A DNA stretch of 64,000 nucleotides from an uncultured Kangiella sp. (GCA_947503345.1 CANNCW010000001.1:124001-188000); one strand, 5' to 3'. Positions 8,250 to 17,344 are shown, counted from the first letter of the stretch. Notes: generated by a model not told the origin, from the letters alone. Program-made: numbers and translations.

Positions 8250-8477
8250 TTATTTCCAATAATTATTAGCCGTCGCTACTGTCTGGAAATTTGTTGCCAC
8301 TACTTGTGATGAAGCAATTAAACTCGTTGGGTCCTCGCCATACATAGGTCTTAATTTATTTCTAACCTCTTCTGAAGGCTGGGTATATTTAACCCCCATT
8401 CTTGAAAGCTTTATCGCTAATTCGTAGCCTTCTTGTGGGTTTGCTGTTTGTAAAGACTCTAACCCTACATTACTCAT
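8250..8477 (-). CDS. Hexameric tyrosine-coordinated heme protein (HTHP)
   Basis: 75 residues from the ATG at 8477, which has GAGGA seven bases upstream; a longer frame from 8507 lacks a ribosome site. The sequence closely follows the HTHP family known from Ruegeria (Silicibacter) pomeroyi: ANPQEGYELAIKLSR, VKYTQP, VVATNFQTVA and the terminal ANNYWK. The Tyr of RPMYGED is the expected heme-iron ligand and the C-terminal Tyr/Trp are conserved. HTHP forms a hexamer binding one heme per subunit and has peroxidase and catalase activity in vitro. It is divergent from an OhrR-type regulator (8593) across a short promoter region, which suggests peroxide control. Confidence 0.9.
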   Translation of the reverse strand: MSNVGLESLQTANPQEGYELAIKLSRMGVKYTQPSEEVRNKLRPMYGEDPTSLIASSQVVATNFQTVATANNYWK

Positions 8478-8592
8478 GTTAATCCTCACTTCATTATCAA
8501 AAATCAATGAAGAATATGTTATTCGTGCACGAACTATTTGTCAACTAATCGATATGCTAATATATGCAGAGTAATTTTAATGGGAGTACCTT
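8478..8592. promoter_or_regulatory. Divergent promoter region with palindromic operator candidate
   Basis: This short stretch separates the divergently transcribed HTHP gene and the OhrR/MarR-type regulator. It contains a perfect 12-base palindrome, TTCGTGCACGAA, at 8522-8533, a plausible site for the dimeric winged-helix regulator encoded next door. AT-rich stretches on either side (TATGTTAT, ATGCTAATATATG) could supply -10 elements. The regulator-to-site assignment is inference. Confidence 0.5.
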
Positions 8593-9018
8593 GTGCCAGT
8601 TGCAGATTTAAATGAACAGCTTTGTTTTGCGCTTTATTCCGCGTCCAATCGAATTACCAGTATTTATAGGCCAATTCTAAAATCATTCGACCTCACCTAT
8701 CCGCAGTTCGCTGTGCTTATGGCATTAGGTAAAGAGGACAGTGTTTCCATAACTAAGTTAGCAAAACGTTTACAAATTGGTAAGCCAACCATGACTCCAC
8801 TCTTAAAACGGCTAGAACAAAAACAATTAATAGAGCGACAATCTTTACCTGACAATGATAGGCAGAAGAATATTGCGTTAACCACTTCAGGGAAAACTCT
8901 TGCCAATGAAACTCAGCAAATTACTGAACAAGTGTTTTGCGCGACTGGATTAGGAGCGGAAGAAGCAAAAAATCTAATTGACCTTTGTCAAAAGATCAGG
9001 CCTCCTAACCAAGCATAG
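8593..9018 (+). CDS. OhrR-type MarR-family organic-peroxide sensor
   Basis: 141 residues, starting with GTG and preceded by GGGAG at a good distance. The opening LNEQLCFALYSASNRITSIYRP matches the OhrR group, in which the single N-terminal Cys (Cys11 here) is oxidised by organic hydroperoxides and releases the repressor from DNA. The winged helix follows: VSITKLAKRLQIGKPTMTPLLKRLE with wing DNDRQKNIALT. In most bacteria ohrR neighbours ohr; here no ohr is present and the divergent gene is HTHP. A strong terminator follows directly. Confidence 0.88.
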   Translation: MPVADLNEQLCFALYSASNRITSIYRPILKSFDLTYPQFAVLMALGKEDSVSITKLAKRLQIGKPTMTPLLKRLEQKQLIERQSLPDNDRQKNIALTTSGKTLANETQQITEQVFCATGLGAEEAKNLIDLCQKIRPPNQA

Positions 9019-9034
9019 GAGGCTCTATTTTTTT
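9000..9034 (+). terminator. Rho-independent terminator after the OhrR-type gene
   Basis: GCCTCCT (9000-9006) pairs with AGGAGGC (9017-9023), followed by TCTATTTTTTT. The stem overlaps the last codons of the regulator gene. Confidence 0.85.
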
Positions 9035-9087
9035 ATGCTAGTATTATGAAGTAATTTTTGACAGGCTTTCTCAACGGAGGAGATATT

Positions 9088-9876
9088 ATGCCATACTCAA
9101 AAGCTCACTATTTCTTAGTAGGAATTCTAGCCTTAACAGTCATAGCTTTTTGGCCAAGTTATTTTGGTAATCTAAAACAAGCGTCTTTCGCCCACCATTT
9201 TCATGGAATTACCGCCAGTCTTTGGATTTTGTTAATGGCTTGGCAAAGCAAATTGGCTCATTCAACCAACATAAAGCTTCATAAAGCTTCAGGCAAAATA
9301 CTATTTATCCTTATTCCCTTAATGGTCGGAGCATTTGCTTTGGTTACACTAGCAGGTGCGCAAAAGGCTGTTGCTGGACACCCTTTTTATCAGATGTTTG
9401 GCCAGGCTTTGCTAACTGTGGATTTGTTTCTTATTCTTGCCGTTCCATTTGGCGTTTATCTAAGCTTAAAATTAAAGAAAAAACCACAACTACACAGTGC
9501 TTATATGTTTGGTACTGTAGCAGGCCTATTGCCCCCCATCCTAAGTCGATTATTAGTTAATATAATTCCTGCTTGGAAGATCACTGGGCCAGAAACTTTG
9601 CATCACTTTGCTTATGCTCTACATTTCAGCTTTATCTTTACTATTTTTATGGGCATTGCTTTTTTAATCATTTACAAACCTTACAATCGTCCCTGGGCAT
9701 TTGCGACTGCAGTGTCTGTAATAGTTTATGCTCTTTACCTTACTCTAGGACAAAGCCAAGCATGGGCAAGCTTTACATCTTGGTTAGCTGAAGTTTCTTC
9801 TATCTTTATTTTTATAGTCGGATTTTTGACTGGCTTGACGGCTTGCGTTTTTGGTTGGAAACAAAATACAAAATAA
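9088..9876 (+). CDS. Multi-pass membrane protein, function unknown
   Basis: 262 residues from the ATG at 9088, which has GGAGG seven bases upstream; the frame extends to a TTG at 9058 without a comparable ribosome site. About seven hydrophobic helices are visible. A histidine-bearing motif AHHFHGITASLWILLMAWQ lies near residues 35-53 and HKASGKILF follows. A second His lies in LHHFAYALHF. Spaced intramembrane His residues can bind heme or metal, but I cannot assign a function. It is flanked by terminators, so it is a single transcription unit. Confidence 0.8.
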   Translation: MPYSKAHYFLVGILALTVIAFWPSYFGNLKQASFAHHFHGITASLWILLMAWQSKLAHSTNIKLHKASGKILFILIPLMVGAFALVTLAGAQKAVAGHPFYQMFGQALLTVDLFLILAVPFGVYLSLKLKKKPQLHSAYMFGTVAGLLPPILSRLLVNIIPAWKITGPETLHHFAYALHFSFIFTIFMGIAFLIIYKPYNRPWAFATAVSVIVYALYLTLGQSQAWASFTSWLAEVSSIFIFIVGFLTGLTACVFGWKQNTK

Positions 9877-9890
9877 TTTTGTATATAAAA

Positions 9891-9913
9891 AAGGCCAGAT
9901 TAGTTCTGGCCTT
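9891..9913. terminator. Bidirectional terminator between convergent genes
   Basis: AAGGCCAGA (9891-9899) pairs with TCTGGCCTT (9905-9913), with A-rich sequence to the left and a short T-rich right side. It lies between the converging membrane protein and M28 peptidase genes. Confidence 0.8.
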
Positions 9914-9928
9914 AGTGTAACTGGTTAG

Positions 9929-11344
9929 TTATTCAACTTTAGTTCCAAAGTCGCCTTCCATTTGAGCCGCTAAATAAGTTAGTACGACATAGGCAGCTGT
10001 ATTTTGATCTAAAGCTTCTTTTTCAATTTTATCGAACGTATCGTCCGGTGTATGGTGATAATCAAAATAGTCGGTACCATCTTGACGAAGTGAGAACACA
10101 GAAATTCCCATCTGACGCAAAGGGATCAAATCAGGTCCACCACCCGCACGGTTATTACCGTATTTAATGCCAAGTGGTTCCATTAACTCAGCAATTTTCT
10201 TTGCCACAGGTAACGCCTCTGGCTTTACACGCGAATCAATACGCCAAATGCGTCCAGCGCCAAAGTCTGATTCGGCACCAGTGATAATATTCGCCAATTC
10301 ATCTTTATGCGCTTCTGCATAAGCGCGCGCGCCCACTAAACCTTGCTCTTCGTTCGCCCACATAATCACTCGGATTGAACGTTTTGGACGCTTTGGAAGG
10401 CGAGAAATCAATTCTGCTGCTGCTGTAGTGATACCAATGCCAGCACCATCATCTAAGGCGCCAGTTCCCAAGTCCCAAGAATCTAAATGACCTCCGATAA
10501 TGACATATTCTTCAGGTTTTTCAGAGCCCGTAATTTGTCCAATAACATTATAAGATGTGTACTCGCCACCATCTTTGGCGCCTAAAGTCATTTTCACACT
10601 GATTGGTTTGCCACGGGTTAACATATTATCCAACAAGTCTGCGTCAGGGGCCGATAAGGCAGCCGCGGGAACCTTTTTTACACCTTCTTGGTAGCGCATC
10701 ATACCTGTATGTGCCATACGATGTGTGTCAGTGCCCACCGAGCGGATCAAGATCCCTACTGCACCCTTTTTAGCAGCTTCAGAAGCTCCAGAACCTCGAG
10801 CTGAAACAGCGGGACCATAACCAGAGCCATCGCGAGCTTTTTCCATTTTATATTGGATATAAACAATCTTGCCTTCAGCATCCCCATCAGGCGCGTCTTT
10901 TAAATCTTGTAGTGTGGGGTATGCTTTAATTTCTGCGGTTAGCCCCTCTGGCGCAGTACCAATACTAAAGCCTAAAGCTGTGATCACTAAAGGTTGTGGG
11001 TAAGGCGATATTACTTCTGCGGTTTCCACTCCACGCTTCCAGGTTGGAAAAGTCACAGGCTCTTTCCAAACTTTATCAAAACCTAACTCTTTTAACTTAG
11101 CTTCACCCCAAGCAACGGCCGCAGCATCACCTGGCGTTCCCGCCATTCGCGGACCAACCTCAGTAGTCAGCGATTCAACAATGGCATAACCTTTTGATGA
11201 TTTAAGAGCTTCGTCTCTTAACTGTTCAGCGATTTTGATATCTTTATCATCTAAGCTTGGCGTCGCTGCATTTAACTTTGCATTAAATAAAGCAGCTTGA
11301 CCTAATAAAATAACACTGGATACTAATAAGGCTTTAGTCTTCAT
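9929..11344 (-). CDS. Secreted M28-family zinc peptidase (carboxypeptidase Q-like)
   Basis: 471 residues with an N-terminal signal peptide (VILLGQAALFNAKLNA). A protease-associated domain occupies roughly residues 130-250, followed by the M28 catalytic domain. Zinc ligands and catalytic residues are recognisable: GGHLDSWD (His286, Asp288), GALDDG (Asp298), ANEEQG (Glu332/Glu333), ESDFG (Asp360) and HHTPDDT near the end. The layout resembles plasma glutamate carboxypeptidase (PGCP/CPQ), which removes N-terminal residues or cleaves dipeptides. It is one of several exported peptidases here and fits use of extracellular peptides. Confidence 0.93.
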   Translation of the reverse strand: MKTKALLVSSVILLGQAALFNAKLNAATPSLDDKDIKIAEQLRDEALKSSKGYAIVESLTTEVGPRMAGTPGDAAAVAWGEAKLKELGFDKVWKEPVTFPTWKRGVETAEVISPYPQPLVITALGFSIGTAPEGLTAEIKAYPTLQDLKDAPDGDAEGKIVYIQYKMEKARDGSGYGPAVSARGSGASEAAKKGAVGILIRSVGTDTHRMAHTGMMRYQEGVKKVPAAALSAPDADLLDNMLTRGKPISVKMTLGAKDGGEYTSYNVIGQITGSEKPEEYVIIGGHLDSWDLGTGALDDGAGIGITTAAAELISRLPKRPKRSIRVIMWANEEQGLVGARAYAEAHKDELANIITGAESDFGAGRIWRIDSRVKPEALPVAKKIAELMEPLGIKYGNNRAGGGPDLIPLRQMGISVFSLRQDGTDYFDYHHTPDDTFDKIEKEALDQNTAAYVVLTYLAAQMEGDFGTKVE

Positions 11345-11438
11345 AAAATCTCTCTTTAATAATTCCTAAGCAGTTTGGCTTGACAGAGCAGACCAGTAGC
11401 GGTTGAATGTATTCATTCAATCTATTGGAGTAAATACG

Positions 11439-11924
11439 ATGTCCACCATATACGATTATTCAGCGGTTTTAAATAACGGCAAAGAGATTTCCCTAAAAGA
11501 ATACCAGGGAAAAGTGTTACTAGTTGTTAATACTGCCAGCGCATGTGGTTTAACTCCGCAATATGAGGGCTTACAAACTCTTTATAAAAAATATCAAGAA
11601 CAAGGCTTTGAAATTTTAGCCTTTCCATGTAACCAGTTTAAAAACCAAGAGAAAGGTTCGGCAGAAGAGATCAAAAACTTTTGTGATTTAAATTTTAATA
11701 TCTCATTTCCGTTATTCGATAAAATTGATGTGAATGGCGACAACACCCATCCTGCATTTGCCTACTTAAAAGATAATGCGCGAGGCTTTTTCGGTAGCAC
11801 TAATATCAAATGGAATTTCAGTAAGTTTTTAATTGGTAAAAATGGCAAAGTAGTGAAAAGGTTTGCTCCTATTACAAAACCTCACAAATTAGAAAGCGCT
11901 ATTGAAAGAGAGCTTGTTAAATAG
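11439..11924 (+). CDS. Glutathione peroxidase (cysteine type)
   Basis: 162 residues from the ATG at 11439, preceded by TTGGAG; an upstream TTG at 11403 is less likely. Family motifs are intact: VNTASACGLTPQY with peroxidatic Cys36 in place of selenocysteine, FPCNQF (with the usual Gln), and IKWNFSKFLI with the catalytic Trp/Asn. It reduces hydrogen and lipid peroxides, in bacterial homologues often using thioredoxin. No signal peptide is seen, so it is cytoplasmic. The SDR gene follows after 9 bases, probably in one operon. Confidence 0.94.
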   Translation: MSTIYDYSAVLNNGKEISLKEYQGKVLLVVNTASACGLTPQYEGLQTLYKKYQEQGFEILAFPCNQFKNQEKGSAEEIKNFCDLNFNISFPLFDKIDVNGDNTHPAFAYLKDNARGFFGSTNIKWNFSKFLIGKNGKVVKRFAPITKPHKLESAIERELVK

Positions 11925-11933
11925 GTTTACCGT

Positions 11934-12779
11934 ATGCCAAATATCAACAACACATCATTAAAAGACAAGGTCGTTATTATCACTGGGGCCAGTCGTGGTA
12001 TTGGTCGAGAGATTGCCATAACTTGTGCCAAAGAAGGTGCCATAGTTATTATTGCAGCTAAGTCAGCAGAACCACATCCAAAACTACCTGGCACGATTCA
12101 TAGCGTCGCCAAAGAAATTGAAGATGCGGGTGGACAAGCGGTTCCTGTTCAAATTGATGTGCGTGATGAAAAGGCCATTAAAAAGCTTTGTAAAACAGTC
12201 GCTGCAGAATTTGGTGGCATAGACATTGTGGTTAATAACGCAGGTGCCATTAGCTTAACTAAAGTTGAAGATACTTCTCCAGTTCGCTATGACTTGATGC
12301 AACAAATCAACTCGCGCGCGGTTTATGCTTTTGCTCATTATGCTCTTCCCTATTTAAAAAAATCGGATAACCCACACATTTTAAGTTTATCGCCGCCAAT
12401 AAATATGAATATTAAGTGGCTTAAAGATTATTCGCCTTATACTTTATCTAAATACGGCATGAGTCTTTTATCAAAAGGGATGGCCGAAGAGTTTAAAGAA
12501 TATGGTATTGCTGTAAATACCCTATGGCCACAAACCTATATTGCCACAGCGGCCATTGAGTTCGCAGTGGGTAATAAAGAAATGCTGAACTACGCTAGAA
12601 CACCGACTATTATGGCCGACGCAGCCAAGATAATTCTGACTCATCCCAGTCAGAACTATACAGGTTTATGGTTAATTGACGAACAAGTATTAAAAGCTGC
12701 CGGTGAAACGGATTTTTCTAAATATGCCTATAATCCAGACTTTGAAGAGCATATTAAAAAGGATTTGTTTTTAGATTGA
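11934..12779 (+). CDS. Short-chain dehydrogenase/reductase, HSDL2-like
   Basis: 281 residues. NAD(P) binding motif TGASRGIG, structural NNAG, catalytic Ser in ILSLSPP, and YTLSKYG as the YxxxK pair. The insert IIAAKSAEPHPKLPGTIHSV and the tail KAAGETDFSKYAYNP resemble hydroxysteroid dehydrogenase-like protein 2 lacking the SCP2 domain. The substrate is unknown; relatives are linked to lipid metabolism. It starts 9 bases after the glutathione peroxidase gene, and its end overlaps the convergent lipoprotein gene by 9 bases. Confidence 0.9.
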   Translation: MPNINNTSLKDKVVIITGASRGIGREIAITCAKEGAIVIIAAKSAEPHPKLPGTIHSVAKEIEDAGGQAVPVQIDVRDEKAIKKLCKTVAAEFGGIDIVVNNAGAISLTKVEDTSPVRYDLMQQINSRAVYAFAHYALPYLKKSDNPHILSLSPPINMNIKWLKDYSPYTLSKYGMSLLSKGMAEEFKEYGIAVNTLWPQTYIATAAIEFAVGNKEMLNYARTPTIMADAAKIILTHPSQNYTGLWLIDEQVLKAAGETDFSKYAYNPDFEEHIKKDLFLD

Positions 12780-13130
12780 TTTAAAGCTGATCTTAAATCC
12801 AGAGATAGACTCTTCCATTTTTGCTATTTGATTGACATTCTTAAAAGTGATTTGTAATTCTTGATCTGTTATCCACCTAACCCGAGGCTTGTTTTCTCGA
12901 GGATGGCCATTAGCAATAAACACGTTTCCAGAATCATTTTCTAATTCACTTTCGGCATTTATTACTGAAATTTGTGTAGAAAATCCTGTAATTGCTCCAC
13001 AACTTCTTTCAAAAATTACGACTTTGAATTTTTCATTCGGAGAGTTCACAACTTTGAAAACTGTATTGCCACAAGGATTTTCACATCCAGCTAAAAACAA
13101 TACAAATAGTAAAGGCAGTACTATTTTCAT
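12771..13130 (-). CDS. Small lipoprotein, function unknown
   Basis: 119 residues with a lipobox (LFLAGC), so probably membrane-anchored. The mature part has several Cys residues (ENPCGN, ERSCGA) that could form a disulfide, and no domain I recognise. The start overlaps the acpS stop (TAAATG), implying translational coupling at the end of the acpS operon. The 3' end overlaps the convergent SDR gene by 9 bases. Confidence 0.75.
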   Translation of the reverse strand: MKIVLPLLFVLFLAGCENPCGNTVFKVVNSPNEKFKVVIFERSCGAITGFSTQISVINAESELENDSGNVFIANGHPRENKPRVRWITDQELQITFKNVNQIAKMEESISGFKISFKSI

Positions 13131-13523
13131 TTAACTCTCAGCCACCGCAAAAGCCACCGCATAATGCTTTTCATCAGACAGGGTCACTTGAACTTTTTGA
13201 ATATGATTTTGTTTGGCCCATTGCTCAGCCTTTCCCGATAACGTAACCATCGGCTTGCCCAAAGCATCGTGAATAATAGACAGTTGCACAAAGTCGATAC
13301 CTTTGCGCATACCAGTGCCTAGAGCTTTGGAAATGGCTTCTTTTGCGGCAAATCGTTTGGCTAGAAACGCCACCTTATTTTTTGGGCGCTTTTTACAAAG
13401 CTCTTGATACTTTTCGAGTTCGGCTTCCGACAATATACGTTCAGCAAACTTATCACCATGACGTTCAAGTGATTGCTCGATACGCTCTACTGAAATAATG
13501 TCTGTACCAATTCCAAAGATCAT
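13131..13523 (-). CDS. acpS: Holo-[acyl-carrier-protein] synthase
   Basis: 130 residues from the ATG at 13523; a TTG two codons upstream is too close to the AGGA ribosome site. Family motifs are GIGTDIISVERI (Mg-binding Asp) and FAAKEAISKALGTG (Glu/Lys). It transfers 4'-phosphopantetheine from CoA to apo-ACP for fatty-acid synthesis. It lies directly after pdxJ, the usual order in proteobacteria. Confidence 0.97.
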   Translation of the reverse strand: MIFGIGTDIISVERIEQSLERHGDKFAERILSEAELEKYQELCKKRPKNKVAFLAKRFAAKEAISKALGTGMRKGIDFVQLSIIHDALGKPMVTLSGKAEQWAKQNHIQKVQVTLSDEKHYAVAFAVAES

Positions 13524-13529
13524 TCTCAA

Positions 13530-14291
13530 TTATCCTTGTGACCAATTTCGGGCTTCAACCATCAATTTTTTCATGTCATACACAGCTTTATCTAAGCCAG
13601 ATAGAACCGCGTGACCAATAATGGCATGACCAATATTTAGCTCGATAATCTCAGGGATGGCAGCTATTGGCTGTACATTATGATAATGCAAACCATGTCC
13701 CGCATTGACGAATAAGCCTTCGTTAACTGCATGAGTCACACCATTACGAATACGCTCTAGTTCAGCTAGTTGAACTTTCTCGCTTTCCGCGTCAGCATAT
13801 TCGCCCGTATGCAACTCAATATATTCGGCACCCGTTCGAGCAGCAGCAGAAATTTGTTCTTCATTGGCATCAATAAATAACGAAACTTTTATGCCTGCTT
13901 TCACCATACGATCACAAGCTTCCTTAATTTTTGACTCTTGTCCTTTAACATCCAAACCACCTTCAGTGGTTAACTCTTCTCTTTTTTCTGGCACCAAACA
14001 AACATAGGTCGGTTTTATCTTCTCGGCGATACTCAACATTTCTTCAGTCACCGCCATTTCTAAATTCATACGGGTTTGAATGGTATTGGCTAACTGTTCA
14101 ACGTCACGGTCTGTAATATGGCGACGATCTTCACGCAAATGAATGGTAATGCCATCCGCGCCATTTTGCTCAGCAATAAAGGCTGCTTGAACCGGGTCAG
14201 GATACTGAGTGCCACGTGCATTACGCAGGGTAGCAATGTGGTCAATATTTACGCCTAATAATATCGGCTGAAAGTCTGTTTGGGGAGACAT
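13530..14291 (-). CDS. pdxJ: Pyridoxine 5'-phosphate synthase
   Basis: 253 residues of a TIM barrel. The start [21 protein letters not shown] and [12 protein letters not shown] are the PdxJ signature; [25 protein letters not shown] and LHTGEYA also match. It condenses 1-deoxy-D-xylulose 5-phosphate with 3-amino-2-oxopropyl phosphate to make pyridoxine phosphate. Followed by acpS after 6 bases and preceded by recO. Confidence 0.98.
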   Translation of the reverse strand: MSPQTDFQPILLGVNIDHIATLRNARGTQYPDPVQAAFIAEQNGADGITIHLREDRRHITDRDVEQLANTIQTRMNLEMAVTEEMLSIAEKIKPTYVCLVPEKREELTTEGGLDVKGQESKIKEACDRMVKAGIKVSLFIDANEEQISAAARTGAEYIELHTGEYADAESEKVQLAELERIRNGVTHAVNEGLFVNAGHGLHYHNVQPIAAIPEIIELNIGHAIIGHAVLSGLDKAVYDMKKLMVEARNWSQG

Positions 14292-14342
14292 AGTCCGCTC
14301 CTAAAAAATTACGTATATTAAAGCTAACTGTTGGTTAATAGG

Positions 14343-15071
14343 CTAGTTGCCTTCGGCTTGAAGTGCAAGAGTTTGTTGTAAAAGTTTACGGCTATTTAAT
14401 TCTTTTCCATCTAATACCGAATCTATAATATGTTTGCAAATTTTACGTGCTAAAGCCAAGCATCCCTTAACTTGCCAATCTCGCTTTGCCACCGCCAAAA
14501 TTAAAGTTCCATTTATCGTCAGTAGCCCTTGTTTAGTAAGCTCTTGTGCAAAACCTTGCTGCGGAATATAAGCGTAAGATTTATCTGCTTCAATCATGTC
14601 GCCATAAATATCGACAACCCATTCGATACCGTAACCTAATTCATCGAGTAAATATAACTCAAACTCTCTCAATACCACTTGAGGGGAGCTTGTCTGCTCC
14701 AACCAGTGCAAAGACTTTTGATAAGCTTCAAATAACTCAGAATGAGGGTCCCATTGGATCAGTAGCTTTAGCAACAACTCATTGAGATAAAGCCCACAAA
14801 GGTTATTTATGCCACATAATTTATGTGGCAAACCGTTAGAGTCAAGTTGCTTTAAGGTTTTTAAATTTGAGCGACCTAACCAACTTATTTTCAAGGGTTG
14901 AAAAGGCTGTAGCAAAGCCCGACGATTGTTTTTCTTAGACGCCGAGCGTGCACCCTTAGAAACTAAACTCACTCGCCCTTCTGATAAGGTAAAAGCTTCC
15001 ACTAACAAACTAGTCTCTTTAAAAGGACGAGTATGCAAAATAAAAGCTTCCGTTAAATTATCAGTCGACAT
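14343..15071 (-). CDS. recO: DNA repair protein RecO
   Basis: 242 residues. The OB-fold N-terminus AFILHTRPFKETSLLVEAFT and GARSASKKNNRRALLQPF are typical; a helical domain with NELLLKLL and a C-terminal domain follow. RecO works with RecR to load RecA onto SSB-coated DNA in the RecF pathway. The four-Cys zinc site of some RecO proteins is not evident, as in other gammaproteobacterial forms. It sits between era and pdxJ, the conserved order, though 221 bases separate it from era. Confidence 0.95.
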   Translation of the reverse strand: MSTDNLTEAFILHTRPFKETSLLVEAFTLSEGRVSLVSKGARSASKKNNRRALLQPFQPLKISWLGRSNLKTLKQLDSNGLPHKLCGINNLCGLYLNELLLKLLIQWDPHSELFEAYQKSLHWLEQTSSPQVVLREFELYLLDELGYGIEWVVDIYGDMIEADKSYAYIPQQGFAQELTKQGLLTINGTLILAVAKRDWQVKGCLALARKICKHIIDSVLDGKELNSRKLLQQTLALQAEGN

Positions 15072-15275
15072 TTTCTATTTCTGTAGTCAGTATCAATTTT
15101 TAACACTATTTGTTAAATATTTTTTTGGTAACGAGGCAGTTTAATTATTTATCATCAGTCTCGTATTCAATTTTATGTGGGGTTTTTTCATTATTCGAGG
15201 CAAAAAGGAAAGGTAAAAACGGAGCTTATATCAATAAGTGAGTATTTTAGCTTTGCTTATTAACAAAGAAGAATG

Positions 15276-15301
15276 GAAAAAAGACCATAAAATTATTGGT
15301 C
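15276..15301 (-). terminator. Terminator at the end of era
   Basis: Read on the minus strand, GACCA pairs with TGGTC, then TTTTTT follows. The left arm includes the last era codons and the stop lies in the loop. It may separate recO from the rnc-era transcript. Confidence 0.7.
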
Positions 15302-16204
15302 ATCGAATCCTAGAGAACGCAAAGCCCTCTCATCATCCGCCCAGCCATCTTTAACCTTCACCCAAATCTCAAGAAAAACTTTCTGCCCAAACTGCTCTTC
15401 CATATCCAATCGGGCGTCACGACCAATGGTTTTTAAGCGTGAACCTTGTTTTCCTATAATTATTGATTTTTGACTATTCCTTTCCACTAAAATCAATGCA
15501 TTGATATGCAAAACACCATTATCTTTTTGCGTGAATTGTTCAATCTCAACAGTAGAAGAGTAAGGAATTTCATCTCCCAGTGTGCGCATCAATTTCTCAC
15601 GCACTAATTCTGCAGCCATGAAGCGAGAGCTTCTATCCGTTATATAGTCTTCGGGGTAGAATAAGTCGCCTTGAGGTAACCATTCTTTTAAAGTACTTAA
15701 AAGGGAGTCTAAATTATCGCCTTTAAGCGCTGAACCAGGGTAGATCATATCAAAATCGTGTTTCTGCCCTAACTCTTCTAAGAAAGGTAATAGTTCTTCT
15801 TTCTTTTTGATCTTATCAATCTTGTTTACAAACAGAATACTTTTGCAATTTGCTTCTTTTAGCTTTTGCAACGCATGCTCATCATCGTCTGACCAGATGG
15901 TTCCATCAACCACAAAAACCACAATATCCACGAAATCCACAGAGCTAGTAGCAGCCCTGTTCATGTAACGATTGATGGTTCGAGCTTCTTTTTTATGGAT
16001 ACCGGGAGTGTCCACAAACAAAATTTGCGCATCATCGTCGGTATAAATACCAAGAACACGATGTCGAGTGGTTTGAGGCTTTCGGGATGTGATACTGACT
16101 TTCTGCCCTAAAATATGATTCATCAAAGTTGATTTGCCAACATTTGGGCGACCAACAACGGCCACATAGCCACAACGAAAATCTGGATTGGTATCTAAGC
16201 CCAT
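15293..16204 (-). CDS. era: GTPase Era
   Basis: 303 residues. G motifs: GRPNVGKST (G1), DTPGIHKK (G3), NKIDK (G4). The C-terminal KH domain carries IIIGKQGSRLKTIG. Era binds the 3' end of 16S rRNA and is required for 30S maturation. It follows rnc after 9 bases as in most proteobacteria. Confidence 0.98.
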   Translation of the reverse strand: MGLDTNPDFRCGYVAVVGRPNVGKSTLMNHILGQKVSITSRKPQTTRHRVLGIYTDDDAQILFVDTPGIHKKEARTINRYMNRAATSSVDFVDIVVFVVDGTIWSDDDEHALQKLKEANCKSILFVNKIDKIKKKEELLPFLEELGQKHDFDMIYPGSALKGDNLDSLLSTLKEWLPQGDLFYPEDYITDRSSRFMAAELVREKLMRTLGDEIPYSSTVEIEQFTQKDNGVLHINALILVERNSQKSIIIGKQGSRLKTIGRDARLDMEEQFGQKVFLEIWVKVKDGWADDERALRSLGFDDQ

Positions 16205-16213
16205 TTTTTTACC

Positions 16214-16915
16214 TTATTTAGATTTCTGCATATCTAATAAAAGATTTAGCATTCTTTCAGCCGCCTGTTGCTCGGCATTACGGCGACTAGAACCCTCACC
16301 TGCTGTTCGTAGTTTACTATTGCTTTGTACAATACAATCAACTTCAAAATGTTGCTCATGAGCTTCACCAGAAACGTTAATTAATTTATATACTGGCAGT
16401 TCGACTTTGCGAGATTGTAACCATTCTTGAAGGCGTGTTTTTGGATCTTTGATAACAGAATCTAATGATATTGAGTCTAGTCTAGCATCGTATAACTTAA
16501 CTATCATCGACTTGGTTGTTTCAAAACCCGAATCTAGGTAAATAGCACCTAATAAAGCTTCAAATGCATCAGCTAAAATAGAGCCACGACGATAACCACC
16601 CGTTTTCATTTCTCCTTCACCAAGATATAAGCAATCACCAAGCTCAATTTCTTGTGCAATCACTGAAAGAGTCTTTCCCTTCACTAAACTAGATCGCAAG
16701 CGACTTAACTTGCCCTCATCGGTTTTAGGGAATTTTTCAAACAATGCTTCAGCAATGACCATTCCTAGTATGGCATCACCTAAGAATTCCAAGCGCTCAT
16801 TGTGAGCACCAGAAGCACTGCGATGGGTTAAGGCTTGTTTAAAGAGTGTTTCATCGGAAAATTGATAACCAAGACGTCTTAACAATCGTTCTTGCAGATT
16901 TTTCTTTGCTGGCAT
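16214..16915 (-). CDS. rnc: Ribonuclease III
   Basis: 233 residues. The catalytic signature is NERLEFLGDAILGMVIAE, with the second acidic cluster in LADAFEALLGAIYLD; the C-terminal dsRNA-binding domain contains SSRRNAEQQAAERML. It cleaves double-stranded RNA, including rRNA precursors. It lies between the DUF4845 gene and era in the lepB-rnc-era cluster. Confidence 0.98.
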   Translation of the reverse strand: MPAKKNLQERLLRRLGYQFSDETLFKQALTHRSASGAHNERLEFLGDAILGMVIAEALFEKFPKTDEGKLSRLRSSLVKGKTLSVIAQEIELGDCLYLGEGEMKTGGYRRGSILADAFEALLGAIYLDSGFETTKSMIVKLYDARLDSISLDSVIKDPKTRLQEWLQSRKVELPVYKLINVSGEAHEQHFEVDCIVQSNSKLRTAGEGSSRRNAEQQAAERMLNLLLDMQKSK

Positions 16916-16938
16916 TATGACATCTTGGTTGTTTAAAT

Positions 16939-17310
16939 TTATTGAAGTGGTTGTTCGTTTTCAAACTCAACTAAAGCACTAATATTACCAAATAGTTCAA
17001 CCTTCTTTTCGTATTTAAGAACCATGGTTTTACCTTGCGGTGTGGCTTTAATTAAAACGTCCTTGCCTTTAACTGAGTCAATACTATTGATATTAAAACG
17101 ATTCTGTAACAGCTGCTTAATCTCATTATTCGTTTTGCCAGTGACCTTTTGTTCGTATAAAGATGTCATAGAACTCTTAACACTTCCATATTCCATATAA
17201 ACAGGCACTAATTTAATGGCTAGATAGATAAAGAATAAAACAACCATAACAATGATTAACCATCCTGCAGCGGTCATGCCTGCTATTTTATTACGATTTA
17301 ACTGTTTCAT
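16939..17310 (-). CDS. DUF4845 membrane protein
   Basis: 123 residues: a basic N-terminus (MKQLNRNKIAGMTAAGW), one membrane helix at about residues 15-35, then a small extracytoplasmic domain (ITALVEFE-like tail). It is the DUF4845 gene regularly found between lepB and rnc in gamma- and betaproteobacteria. Its function is unknown; it resembles minor pilin-like envelope proteins in layout. Confidence 0.88.
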   Translation of the reverse strand: MKQLNRNKIAGMTAAGWLIIVMVVLFFIYLAIKLVPVYMEYGSVKSSMTSLYEQKVTGKTNNEIKQLLQNRFNINSIDSVKGKDVLIKATPQGKTMVLKYEKKVELFGNISALVEFENEQPLQ

Positions 17311-17344
17311 ATTTAATTCCCCATTTTGCGTTGAGCAAATATCC

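Noticed and set aside
8386..8394. ATTTAAC as an inverse core marking the end of a second cassette containing the hydrolase and GNAT
   Set aside because: It lies inside the HTHP gene with no matching stem or downstream GTTRRRY structure.
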